DNA from: Bursaphelenchus xylophilus
Lineage: Eukaryota; Nematoda; Chromadorea; Rhabditida; Aphelenchoididae
Direction of reading: 5' to 3'
Assembly (NCBI GenBank): GCA_904066235.2
Contig: CAJFCV020000003.1
Location: forward strand, 11,966,001-12,030,000
Length of the DNA stretch: 64,000 nt
Positions 38,551 through 47,307 of this stretch are shown piece after piece. The translations under genes and the position numbers were made by a program. Position 1 is the stretch's first letter; every line of letters starts with the position of its first letter. The notes below the pieces were generated by a model that was given only the letters and a program-made list of their open reading frames with translations, was not told where the DNA came from and searched no databases.

Positions 38551-38561
38551 ACTCGTTTCAG
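38551..38561 (+). other. Probable trans-splice acceptor for the astacin gene
   Basis: ACTCGTTTCAG lies 16 bp before the ATG at 38578. The spacing is typical of spliced-leader addition in nematodes. Confidence 0.55.
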
Positions 38562-38577
38562 ATCTCTTCGAGGCAGA

Positions 38578-41500
38578 ATGGGAGTTTGTACAAATCGCCG
38601 GGCCCATTGCTTCAAGTTGCTCCTGATCCTCGGCACACTCTCGGGAATCTCGCTTGGCAGTATTACAAAAACCGATGTGAGTTTTGGAAGTGCTATCTAT
38701 CAGTCTGTCGGGGAAATAATGAGCACTTTGTCGCATCAAGCCGCCGAGAAAATGAATTGCCTTCGCGGCTGCGAACTTACTCTCTCGGCGGTAAAGATCG
38801 TTCCATATCTCGGCGGCGCTTGCAAAGCGCGAGCTAAAACTTTCAGGAATTGATATTTAGTCTATGCCCGACGTGTGTCCAAAATTTAAAGAAAATCTGA
38901 GCGTCGCACTTGGGGTACTTCCCTTGTTAGCAATATCGTACAAAGTAAAAAATTTTGACCAATTTCCAGGTAGTCGATAAAACAAAAGACTCGGAGGAGA
39001 CCACGCTGAACTCCAAGGACTTTGAGAATGCTCCGGAAAAGGATGTTGATCTCAAAATGATTGGAATAAATGTGCCCGAAGACCCGACCATGGGCTCGAA
39101 GGCGGAAGGTGACATTCTGATGCCAAAGACAAAAGAGAAAAAGTTTTTGGATGAGCGGACTGGCTTGGGGAGGAATGCCATACGGCAGTCTTATCGGTGA
39201 GATTTTTTTTACATTGAAAATCCATATTAGTAATTTTATATATATATTTTTACCTGTCTGTCGGGAAAATAATGTGGAATTTTCGCGCCTTAAAATTGCC
39301 CTTCTGCCAGGAGACTTGAATTCTTGCTAAAAATTTTGCTAAAAAAATCAAATCCACATTATTTTCCCGACAATCTGAGATGCTATCAGTCTGTCGGGAA
39401 AATAATGTGGATTCGTCGCGCCTTAAAATTGCCCTCCTGCCGGGAGACTTGAAATCTTGCGAAAAAATTCAAATCCACATTATTTTCCCGACAATCTGAG
39501 ATGCTATCAGTCTGTCGGGAAAATAATGTGGAATCCTCGCGTCTTGAAATCGCCCGGCGGCTAGGACCGCGATGAGGTGAAAAAATATTGCTGCAACAAA
39601 TCCACATTATTTTCCAGACAGATTGATATTAGTGTTTTTATAAAGTGCATGGACTTTTGTCATCGTCCGCACCGTGCACAAAAAACCCCCATTTTGCACC
39701 GTGCATTTCGCTTTTTTTTGGTTTTTTCGCACTGTGCATTTGAAATGTTGCTGCGACAAAGCGAAATTTCAACTTCAAATTTGCACGGTGCAAACGGCTT
39801 TTTTGCGGATTGCACAGTGCGAAAGGAGAAAATTGCACTGTGCGTTGGCGACAAGCGTGGGAAAAAGTTCAAAATGCACTGTGCAGTTTGTCGCATTCCG
39901 CACCGTGCACAAAAACCCCCCATTTTGCACCGTGCGTTTCACTTTTTTTGGGTTTTTTGCACTGTGCATTTGAAATGTCGCTGCGACAAAGCGAAATTTC
40001 AACTTTGTCGCTGGAAGTTTGCACGGTGCAAAAAGCTTTTTTTTAGGTTCGCACAGTGCGAAAAGAGAAAAATGCACTGTGCGTTGGCGGCAAGTGCGGG
40101 AAAAGGTTGAAAATGCACTGTGCGAAAGAAAAAAAAATGTCCATGCACTTTATGCAAATACTAGTCGCGGAAAAAAGTCCTTAGAATTTTTCGCGACCCC
40201 CAAATCCCGTCGCACCCCGAAAAGTCGATTTGTCGCTGAGAGAAATGGGAATCGCGCGCGACAATAAGGCAAAAACAACAAAATTGCACTGTGCAAAAGC
40301 ACTTTTCGGGCCGGATGCACGGTGCAAAATGTGTTTTCGTGTGAATGCACAGTGCAGAGTCGCAGAAAATTCTAAGGACTTTTTTCCGCGACTAGTACTA
40401 ATATCAGATCTGTCGGGAAAATAATGTGGATTTGTCGCAAAAAAAAATATTTTGCCTCGTCGCAGAAAATCTGCAGCCCATCTGTCGCAAAGCGATTTCA
40501 AAGTGCGACAAATCCACATTATTTTCCCGACAGACTGATATAGTATTATATTAGTATTTTCATAAAGTATTAAGCTCGTAATCTTCGTGTTGTTGCAGTA
40601 AATGGCCGAACAACGAGATCCCCTACACACTCAGCACACAATACGGAACGTATTCGCGCTCAGTCATCGCCAAAGCCATGAACGAGTACCACACAAAGAC
40701 GTGCGTCAGGTTCGTGCCAAGGGACACGAAAAAACATCGTGATTATGTGTACATTCACCCCGACGACGGTTGTTATTCGTTGGTGGGCCGTGTGGGCGGA
40801 CGACAGCCGTTGAGTTTGGATTCGGGATGTATTCAGACCGGGACGATTGTTCACGAGCTCATGCACACGGTCGGCTTCTTTCATGAGCAGTCCAGGTAGG
40901 TGGAGTTGTAGACAACTGATGTGAGACGAAAATTGAAAGAACTACCTATCAGTCTGTCGGGAAAATAATGAGAATGACGAGGCTGTGCCGATCGCGTCGC
41001 TGAAGTGAAAAGCAATTTCATTTTGCCGCGACACACTTCATTTTCTCCGCGGCGATGCGATTTTCGATGCGACAGAGTGCTCATTATTTTCCCGACAAAC
41101 TGATAGTTGCGCACTGTGAGAACCACGACAAAAAGTCTACGTACTTTCTGGAACGGCTAGTATCTCTGCCAATTTTGCGCGGAAAAAACGATTTTTTTAT
41201 AGAAATATTACCCTTTACAGTAGGAACAAGGCTGAAAGTTTTCATGGATAAACTCTTAAAAAAGTGTCGATTTTTGAGCCACTTTTCTGATTTAAAATCT
41301 CAATTATTTCTGCAAAGGACAAGTTAAAATTCTCGGGTATTTTTTGAGAAAACAAATGGGCAGAAAAAGCAAAAAGTCTTGATAATTTGAACTGTGAATT
41401 TTTTATCTTTTTGTCTTTTTTTTGTCATATCAGTCTGTTGGGAAAATAACGGCGGATCGTCGCAGCAAAATGTCTCACCTCGCCGCTATCGTGCACCAAA

Positions 41501-44500
41501 TTCCAAATCGCGGCTTGCAGTCGCAAAGCGATGATGGGCGATTCCGAGACGCGACGATCCGCCGTTATTTTCCCGACAGACTGATACAAAATGGGCTATT
41601 CCCATTTTTCGCAGCGATGAATCATTTTTTTTCAGAGTGCGACAGAATTCAGGGCCGCGATAAATTATCTGAAATTTTTGTCTCGACTAGTATATTTGTC
41701 CCAAATTTCTCTAAAATTTGAGCCTCGCACTTCCAACCCTTCCTTTTCAACTTTTTCACCATCTCTTTCAGATACGACCGTGATCATTACATTGAAATCG
41801 TGTGGCCCAACGTGATCAACGGCGCCGACGACCAGTTCGAGAAGTACGGCACGAACGTGATCGACCAATTCAACGAGCCCTACGACTACTCCTCCATCAT
41901 GCACTACGGCCCGTATGCGTTCAGTGCGAACGGGAAGCGGACGATTCTGGCGCGACGGCCGGGCTCTCAAAAAATGGGCCAACGAGTGCAGTTTAGTGAG
42001 GTGGATTTGCGGAAAATCAATCGGTTGTATCAGTGCGACGCGCAGACCATGATCAAGAAGCCGCCCCGGCCTCAGCTGCCGATTCAGGTAAACGGGAACG
42101 CCGCCGATTCCGCCGCCATGAATAACGTGTCGAAAGGCGTGGCGGGCGTCGCGGCCGGCCTCGCCATCGGCTCGGCAAGTCGCTTAACTAACAGAGCTAA
42201 TAACTTTGCAAATCGGGTCATCTCGGGCCAAGGACTGGCGACAGTTCAGCTCGCGAGGAAGCCCTTCTCGCCCTTCAACCGAAATCGATTCGCCTACGGG
42301 ATTCGGAGTCGATGAGGAATGCTCACACTAACCGCTACAGCCTCACTAACATTCACTGTCCAGTTTTTAGCGTCTAATACTACATCATCTGAACAATTTT
42401 TCGTATTATTCTGTCGGGAAAATAATGAGCACTCGGTCGCAGCGAAAATCGCATCGCCGCCAAGAAAATGAATTGTGTCGCCGCAAAATCAAATGGCTTT
42501 TCACCGCAACGATGCAATCGGCTCAGCAACATTGCGGTCATTATTTTTCCCGACCCACTAACAATAAGACTAAAAATTGATCGCCTAAAGTAAAACAGGG
42601 CCTTCTTGCAAGAGAAGTCTTTGAGGTGGGGCAAACAGACTTAAAAGTTGGCTAATATTTAGAGTATAACTTTGTAGGAGGTATGAGAGTTTCGTCCCTT
42701 CCGCTATTTAGGAATTACCGAGTTTTTTTGACCAAAGGCGGGAACTTTTGATACTTTTTTTGCTATTTTAACCTTAAAAAATTCAAGTTAGTTACATATA
42801 GTACTGTAAGATACCTCCTCAACAAAAAGTCCCTTCAAAATGGAGTTCTTTTAGTTGGATAGGGAGGTATTTTGCTATATTTTTTGATACTTTGTGGATG
42901 CAAAATGGTACTTTTTCTGCCACTGGATCAGGTCCACCGATATAGTCTACAACTGCTCAAAATTGTAAAAAAAACCAAAGTGCCCCACCTGAAAGACTTT
43001 TCTTCTTGACAATGTCCCTTCATCAGCTCATAAAAAGCTTTCGTCCTCCACATTAAGCCTTTCTATTGTGTCTGCCAGGTGCTATATCGAAATTGCAAGT
43101 CTTTCGTCATACTTATCGTGCAATACCAACAATTTTACATCCATTTACGGCTTATCATATATTTTGTACATATTCCGTTGACTGCTTAACTTATTAATCG
43201 CATGTTTTACACAGTAAACAGTTGTTATCGATGGCTTATGCTTGTAATTTTGCTTGAACGCTTAAAAAATACTTTTTATTCAGCCACAAAATCACTTTTT
43301 TTATTTGATTTCGTATTTTAGAGATATAATTTCTAACATTTCAACGTCTTTTTGTTCGATTTATTGGTTCTTCACCGCACCTCTCACACACCAATCCATT
43401 TTAGGAGCCCACAATCACACCCGATCCACCACTTAGCACCACTTCTTCGCCAATAACCACCTCATTGCCAAAGGAAAAAAAAGAAAATGCCCTGAAACCC
43501 ACGAAAATCAAGTCGGAGCCGGAGGGAAAAGCATCGCCGGAGAAGCCCATGCCTCCGACAGGCTCCGACGGAGATAATGCGAAGCCGGCAAACTCCACAA
43601 ACACACACATCTCCCTGTCACCGCACGAAACCCACCGCCAATTCACGCTTTTCCGCGTCCCTCGCCACTACATGAAGTTAATTTTGCGAATTTTTTTCAC
43701 TGTTTTGTTTAATAACCAAATTTCGGAGGGTCAGAAAAACGTTTTTAAAAGTTCTATCAGTCTGTCGGGAAAAGAATGAGCACTCTGTCGCAGCGAAAAT
43801 CGCATCGCCGCAGAGAAAATGAATTTTCTTTGCGGCAAAGTCAAATTGCTTTTCACTTCAGCGACGCGACCGGCAGAGCGAGATTCTGCCCATTATTTTC
43901 CCGACAGACTGATACTATGTTGTTTCATAAAGTGCGCAAACTTTTTCCGCCTTTTATCGCAAACGAAGCATTTTTTTCCAATACTTGAGACGCACGTCAA
44001 ACTGAGGAGTCTGGTGACCGGAATAGACCCTTCGCTATCGGTTTTTTACACTTCGTCTTGATTTCACAGAGAAGACAGAGAAAAGACGCGCTAAAACGTA
44101 CTCTCTCGCCTCAAAAATTCCCCATTTTTCTCCCGACAAAAAAGATTTTTCGCCTCGTTTTTAGCCAATTGCCAATCCATTCACCGGTTTGATAAAAGTA
44201 GCGCATACTAAAACTGGACGGAGCAAAACCGAGTTTTTTTTTTTGTTTTTTTGCCTAGCCACGAAGAGTCTGCGCACTTTATTAAAATATTATCAGCCTG
44301 TCGGGAAAATAATGCGGATTTGTCGCAGCAAAAAATGTCTCGCCCCGCCGCAGTCGCCCTCCAAATCTCCAGCCACGGTAAGCCGTCGCAAAGCCATTAT
44401 GGGCGATCCCAAGGAGCGGCAAACCCACATTATTTTCCCGACAGACACATATTTCTTCGACAGACTGATAGTAGCGATTTATATTGCAGGAAGTCGGTCA

Positions 44501-46103
44501 CTTTATCATCCAACCGAACGGACGGGGTTTCACGATCCATGGCTGGAATTCGAACCAGGGCGGCGAGTTCGGCACAACAGCAACGCTCACAACTACAACG
44601 GAAACATCAACCACCACCACCACCACAACCACCACGGAGGCACTCGGCACAACGGAGTCAGCAAGTATGTTAGAGTAGCTAGGAAATCGCTATATCAGTG
44701 TCTAATTGATATACCGTCAATAATCTGTACAACGAACCGCAAGGAACCCAAAAAAAGTTGTTCGTTATGGACAGTTTTTGACATAAGGAGTTTTATTTTA
44801 TTGGGCCCTGAAAATGACTATAGGGACCTTTAATGTTGTTTGCTATAGACAGGGTTCGTTGTACATACCGTAGATGATACTGTAGTATTTCCTAATAGCC
44901 GCAGTAACCCCCCACTTTAGAGTCATCCTCATCCGAAGAGGAGCTCAACGAGCCCGGTCGCGAGTGCACCGACAAGAACTGGCGATGCGCGTTCTGGTCA
45001 ATGTCAGTGTTTGGCTACTGCGATAAGTACGCTGAAGTCCGCGATCAGGTTTGCCCGTTCTCGTGCAAGACGTGTACGCCACATCGCTCGGCTCGAACCC
45101 CAGGTGAGTCTTCTAACTTTTTTATCTCTAAATCGTGTCTTCTATGAGTCTGTCGGGAAAATAATGAGCTCTCTGTCGAATCGAAAATCGTATCGCTGCA
45201 GAGAAAATGAATCGTGTCGCGGCAAAATCAAATTGCTTTTCACCTCAGCGACGCGGTTGGCACAGTGAGAGAGTGCTCATTATTTTCCCGACGGACAGAT
45301 ACTAGTCCGTTTGTAAAGTCGCTGGAGTTATTTCGGCGACATGCACTGTGCAAAAACGTTCAGAGCGACAGCTCAAAAAAGCCATTTTCCCGGTGCAAAA
45401 AGCAAGAAATTGCACAGTACAAGGTTAAGTTTTGTTTTCGCACAGTGCATGCCGCTAAAATCACTCCAACGACTTTGCAAACGAACTGATAACTTGAACT
45501 CCGCCTTCAGACTGCGTCGACAAGAGCTCAGCGTGCGCCCGAATCCACGACGCCTCCTGCGAGTCCCCGCTCACACAGCTTCTCTGTCCCCGGATCTGCG
45601 GAGCCTGCGCCGACGCCGAGTTTCTTCCAAAACCCCAGGTTCCGGGCGATGATAGGCCCTCCTTCTTCCCACCGCCGATTCTTGCGGAGACGTCGGCGGG
45701 CGGCGGAGAACGACCGCTTGGAGGTCCGATCCTCCCCGCTCAAATCAACGCCCAAAACGGGGGAGACGGCGGAGTCGAAAGGGATTCGGAGCAGGCCGGA
45801 AATCAACCAGCGAACAGTCAGAATTCAGAGCCCAGAGGAGCGACAACAACAAACCAACAGCCCGTTGTCGCCGTCAACGGGCAAGAACCGCAATCAATCG
45901 CCATTCAAATCGATCTTGGCGCGGCCCTCGCGGTCCAACGCCCCCCACAGCCAACACGAACCCAACCTGAATCGCAGAGCGGCGCCGGCGCCGCGGACGT
46001 CCGCTGCTTCGACGTCTCCGAGCCGCAGATCTGCGCCCACGTCCGCGAAATGCAGCTGTGCGCCGTCCGGCTGGACTGCGCACGGTCGTGCCAGCTCTGC
46101 TAA
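38578..46103 (+). CDS. Astacin metalloprotease with three ShKT domains (NAS family)
   Basis: Exons: 38578-38676 (signal peptide, KLLLILGTLSGISLG), 38970-39196 (propeptide), 40599-40895, 41772-42087, probably 43405 onward, 44490-44664, 44921-45103 and 45511-46103. Without the 43405 exon they join in frame to 629 residues. The catalytic domain starts near RKWPNNEIPYTL. It has the zinc motif HELMHTVGFFHEQSR (three His and the Glu base present) and the Met-turn SIMHY. A Thr-rich linker leads to two six-Cys ShKT domains (from CTDKNWRC and CVDKSSAC), a Gln/Pro-rich spacer and a terminal ShKT ending CARSCQLC. In C. elegans this layout is the NAS-6 to NAS-15 subgroup. Secreted, zinc-dependent proteolysis is expected; the substrate is unknown. 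Introns hold many MITEs. Confidence 0.85.
38698..38768. mobile_element. CTGTCGGG MITE left half, subtype B
   Basis: TATCAGTCTGTCGGGGAAAT with GAGCACTTTGTCGC runs directly into a family P right half. Confidence 0.75.
38770..38932. repeat. Family P right half
   Basis: From ACTTACTCTCTCGGCGG to GCGTCGCACTTGGGGTACTT. Its left half is missing. Confidence 0.8.
39253..39378. mobile_element. CTGTCGGG MITE, subtype A variant, first of a tandem trio
   Basis: CCTGTCTGTCGGGAAAAT with GTGGAATTTTCGCGCC. Right end CCCGACAATCTGAGATGC is shared with the next copy. Confidence 0.85.
39384..39499. mobile_element. CTGTCGGG MITE, subtype A variant, second of a tandem trio
   Basis: Same interior as its left neighbour (GCCCTCCTGCCGGGAGACTT) and the same right variant ACAATCTGAGATGC. 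This is duplication in place, not independent insertion. Confidence 0.85.
39505..39629. mobile_element. CTGTCGGG MITE, subtype A variant, third of a tandem trio
   Basis: TATCAGTCTGTCGGGAAAA with GTGGAATCCTCGCG. The right end CATTATTTTCCAGACAGATT is diverged. Confidence 0.85.
39634..40160. mobile_element. Large family G element with internal 235 bp tandem duplication
   Basis: Left TATAAAGTGCATGGACTTTT and right AAATGTCCATGCACTTTATG are inverted. Inside, a block from about 39664 is repeated from about 39897. Each half has the series CCG, CCG, CTG, CGG, CAG, CTG, CTG as the middle of GCA-NNN-TGC palindromes, 14 in all. Confidence 0.88.
40161..40396. mobile_element. Family G element with ACTAGTCGCGGAAAAAAG ends
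   Basis: Inverted ends of at least 30 bp (ACTAGTCGCGGAAAAAAGTC and its inverse). It holds three GCACNGTGC palindromes with centre T, G and A, and abuts the larger element. Confidence 0.88.
40402..40541. mobile_element. CTGTCGGG MITE, subtype A
   Basis: TATCAGATCTGTCGGGAAAA to CCCGACAGACTGATA. Intronic, about 60 bp before the exon carrying the zinc motif. Confidence 0.88.
40947..41104. mobile_element. CTGTCGGG MITE, subtype B
   Basis: TATCAGTCTGTCGGGAAAA to GTGCTCATTATTTTCCCGAC with AAACTGATA. Intronic in the astacin gene. Confidence 0.88.
41160..41350. repeat. Partial family P element
   Basis: Contains CTCTGCCAATTTTGCGCGG, TTACCCTTTACAGTAGG and TTTCTGCAAAGGACAAG from the right half. Confidence 0.6.
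41428..41586. mobile_element. CTGTCGGG MITE, subtype C
   Basis: TATCAGTCTGTTGGGAAAA with ACGGCGGATCGTCGC, and GCGACGATCCGCCGTTA at right. Intronic in the astacin gene. Confidence 0.9.
42088..42315 (+). CDS. Alternative 3' end of the astacin gene (75-codon extension)
   Basis: If the donor CAG|GTAAAC at 42087 is not used, the frame stays open for 75 more codons to a TGA at 42313. The extension (VNGNAADSAAMNNVSKGVAG... RNRFAYGIRSR) is GC-rich and Ala/Asn/Arg-rich, unlike the AT-rich introns nearby. This suggests real coding. It would give a short isoform without ShKT domains. Confidence 0.5.
   Translation, partial: VNGNAADSAAMNNVSKGVAGVAAGLAIGSASRLTNRANNFANRVISGQGLATVQLARKPFSPFNRNRFAYGIRSR
42408..42560. 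mobile_element. CTGTCGGG MITE, subtype B
   Basis: TTCTGTCGGGAAAATAATG with GAGCACTCGGTCGC; right end GGTCATTATTTTTCCCGACC is altered. Confidence 0.82.
43755..43914. mobile_element. CTGTCGGG MITE, subtype B
   Basis: TATCAGTCTGTCGGGAAAAG to CCCGACAGACTGATA. A family G end (CATAAAGTGCGCAAAC) follows. Confidence 0.88.
44291..44470. mobile_element. CTGTCGGG MITE, subtype A, with duplicated right tip
   Basis: TATCAGCCTGTCGGGAAAA to CCCACATTATTTTCCCGAC. A second tip TCGACAGACTGATAG follows 15 bp later, 19 bp upstream of an astacin-gene exon. Confidence 0.82.
44703..44885. mobile_element. Diverged family D element
   Basis: CTGTACAACGAACCGCAAGG at left and AGGGTTCGTTGTACATAC at right, an inverted pair around TTATTGGGCCC. 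Confidence 0.55.
45146..45300. mobile_element. CTGTCGGG MITE, subtype B
   Basis: GAGTCTGTCGGGAAAATAATG with GAGCTCTCTGTCG, and GTGCTCATTATTTTCCCGAC at right. It abuts a family G element. Confidence 0.88.
45302..45490. mobile_element. Family G element, complete
   Basis: Left CTAGTCCGTTTGTAAAGTCG and right CGACTTTGCAAACGAACTGA are inverted. GGAGTTATTTCGGCGACATG mirrors CATGCCGCTAAAATCACTCC. GCACTGTGC and GCACAGTGC lie inside. A clean reference copy. Confidence 0.88.
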
Positions 46104-46239
46104 CATCGAGATCCACGAAAAGGCGGTTTTCATTCCGTGAAAGGACGGTTTGTAGCCAAGACTTTAATAATTCCCCCATTTACTGTTACGGCTTTACCTC
46201 TCACCCATCAAAAAGTAATTGGCATTTCTCTTTCCCTCA

Positions 46240-46395
46240 TATCAGTGTGTCGGGAAAATAATGAGCATTCCGTCGCAACGCCGATCACGTCACTAAAGTA
46301 AAAAGCAACTTGATTTTGTCGCGACGCAATTCATTGCCTCGGCGGCGGTGCAATTTTCGACGCGACAGGGAACTCATTATTTTCCCGACAGACTT
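46240..46395. mobile_element. CTGTCGGG MITE, subtype B
   Basis: TATCAGTGTGTCGGGAAAA to ACTCATTATTTTCCCGACAG. About 140 bp downstream of the astacin stop codon. Confidence 0.88.
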
Positions 46396-46735
46396 CTCTC
46401 CCTTTTTATGATTTCCGCTACTTTTTTCAACGGGTACTTTGTTTTGTTTTTTTTCAATGACAGAATTTTTACAAGCTTCAATTTGTAAATAAATTTTTTT
46501 TCGTATTAAGCTCCAAACTAGGGTTGTGAATATGACAGAATTTTTTAAAAGGACGTCAAATTACTATCAAATTGAAGTCATTTTGGCTGAATTGAAAATT
46601 CTGATATACGTGGAAAATATGTATTATACAAAGCTTTCACACGCGAGTTTAACGTAGACTATGACTTCAACTTTTTAATTTCAATCACATGCAAACAAAA
46701 TCATGGAGTGAATCATAACGGTTCCCATTGTCCGG

Positions 46736-46987
46736 TCAGGGTAAGATCGCTCCATCGAAAGCCTGGTTCTTGCCAGCATCGTCGATCCATCTCATGCTGA
46801 AGCGCCAAAACGGTCGTGTATAGGGGGATGTTGAATTCATGCTGATCACTTCCGTTTCCAACGATTTCTTGAACTCCTTCAATTTTCCCTCGTTTCGGAT
46901 TGATCTAACATTGACAGTAAGGACTTGAAATCCATTACGATGAACAGCTACTGTCCCAGGCGAAGCCCTTCGGGCCCGCAACGGCAT
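46736..46987 (-). pseudogene. Possible non-LTR retrotransposon endonuclease fragment
   Basis: An 83-codon frame without ATG-supported context reads FQVLTVNVRSIRNEGKLKEF and later FWRFSMRWIDDAG. The first phrase resembles the start of the apurinic-type endonuclease of RTE-like elements; the second resembles a later strand of the same domain with the middle lost. No reverse transcriptase is nearby. The assignment is weak. Confidence 0.3.
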
Positions 46988-47307
46988 AGGTGGACAGGAA
47001 GAACCGACCGGTCTCCAGAAAAAAAGAGTCGGAATTTTAGACTATGATGACGTTAATATTACGTTAGTTGCAACTCGTTTTGCTGCTTATTTCATCGGTC
47101 GTTGTGACAAGACGGAGCAATATGTATATTGCAACGAAAGGACAGAACAATTTGCCATGCCATAACAAAAACTACAGCGATTTGACAACGTAACTGACCG
47201 TCAAGTTTACGACTTCAACAACCCTTCTCAAAACTCTTGTTTTGTTTATTATTTTTTAAATTTTTAGTCATCATTTTTGAAACAATAAAACAAATTTTGA
47301 AATTCAA

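Noticed and set aside
39577..40267. Cysteine/histidine-rich frames up to 177 codons
   Set aside because: Translation of GCACNGTGC repeats (AQC, CTV, HCA words), not a zinc-finger protein.
44189..44833. 214-codon plus-strand open frame
   Set aside because: Translates a MITE and then an astacin-gene exon in the wrong frame (His-rich run from the ACC/CAC repeat).
44921..46103. ShK-type toxin gene
   Set aside because: The ShKT domains are the C-terminal part of an astacin protease, as is usual in nematodes.
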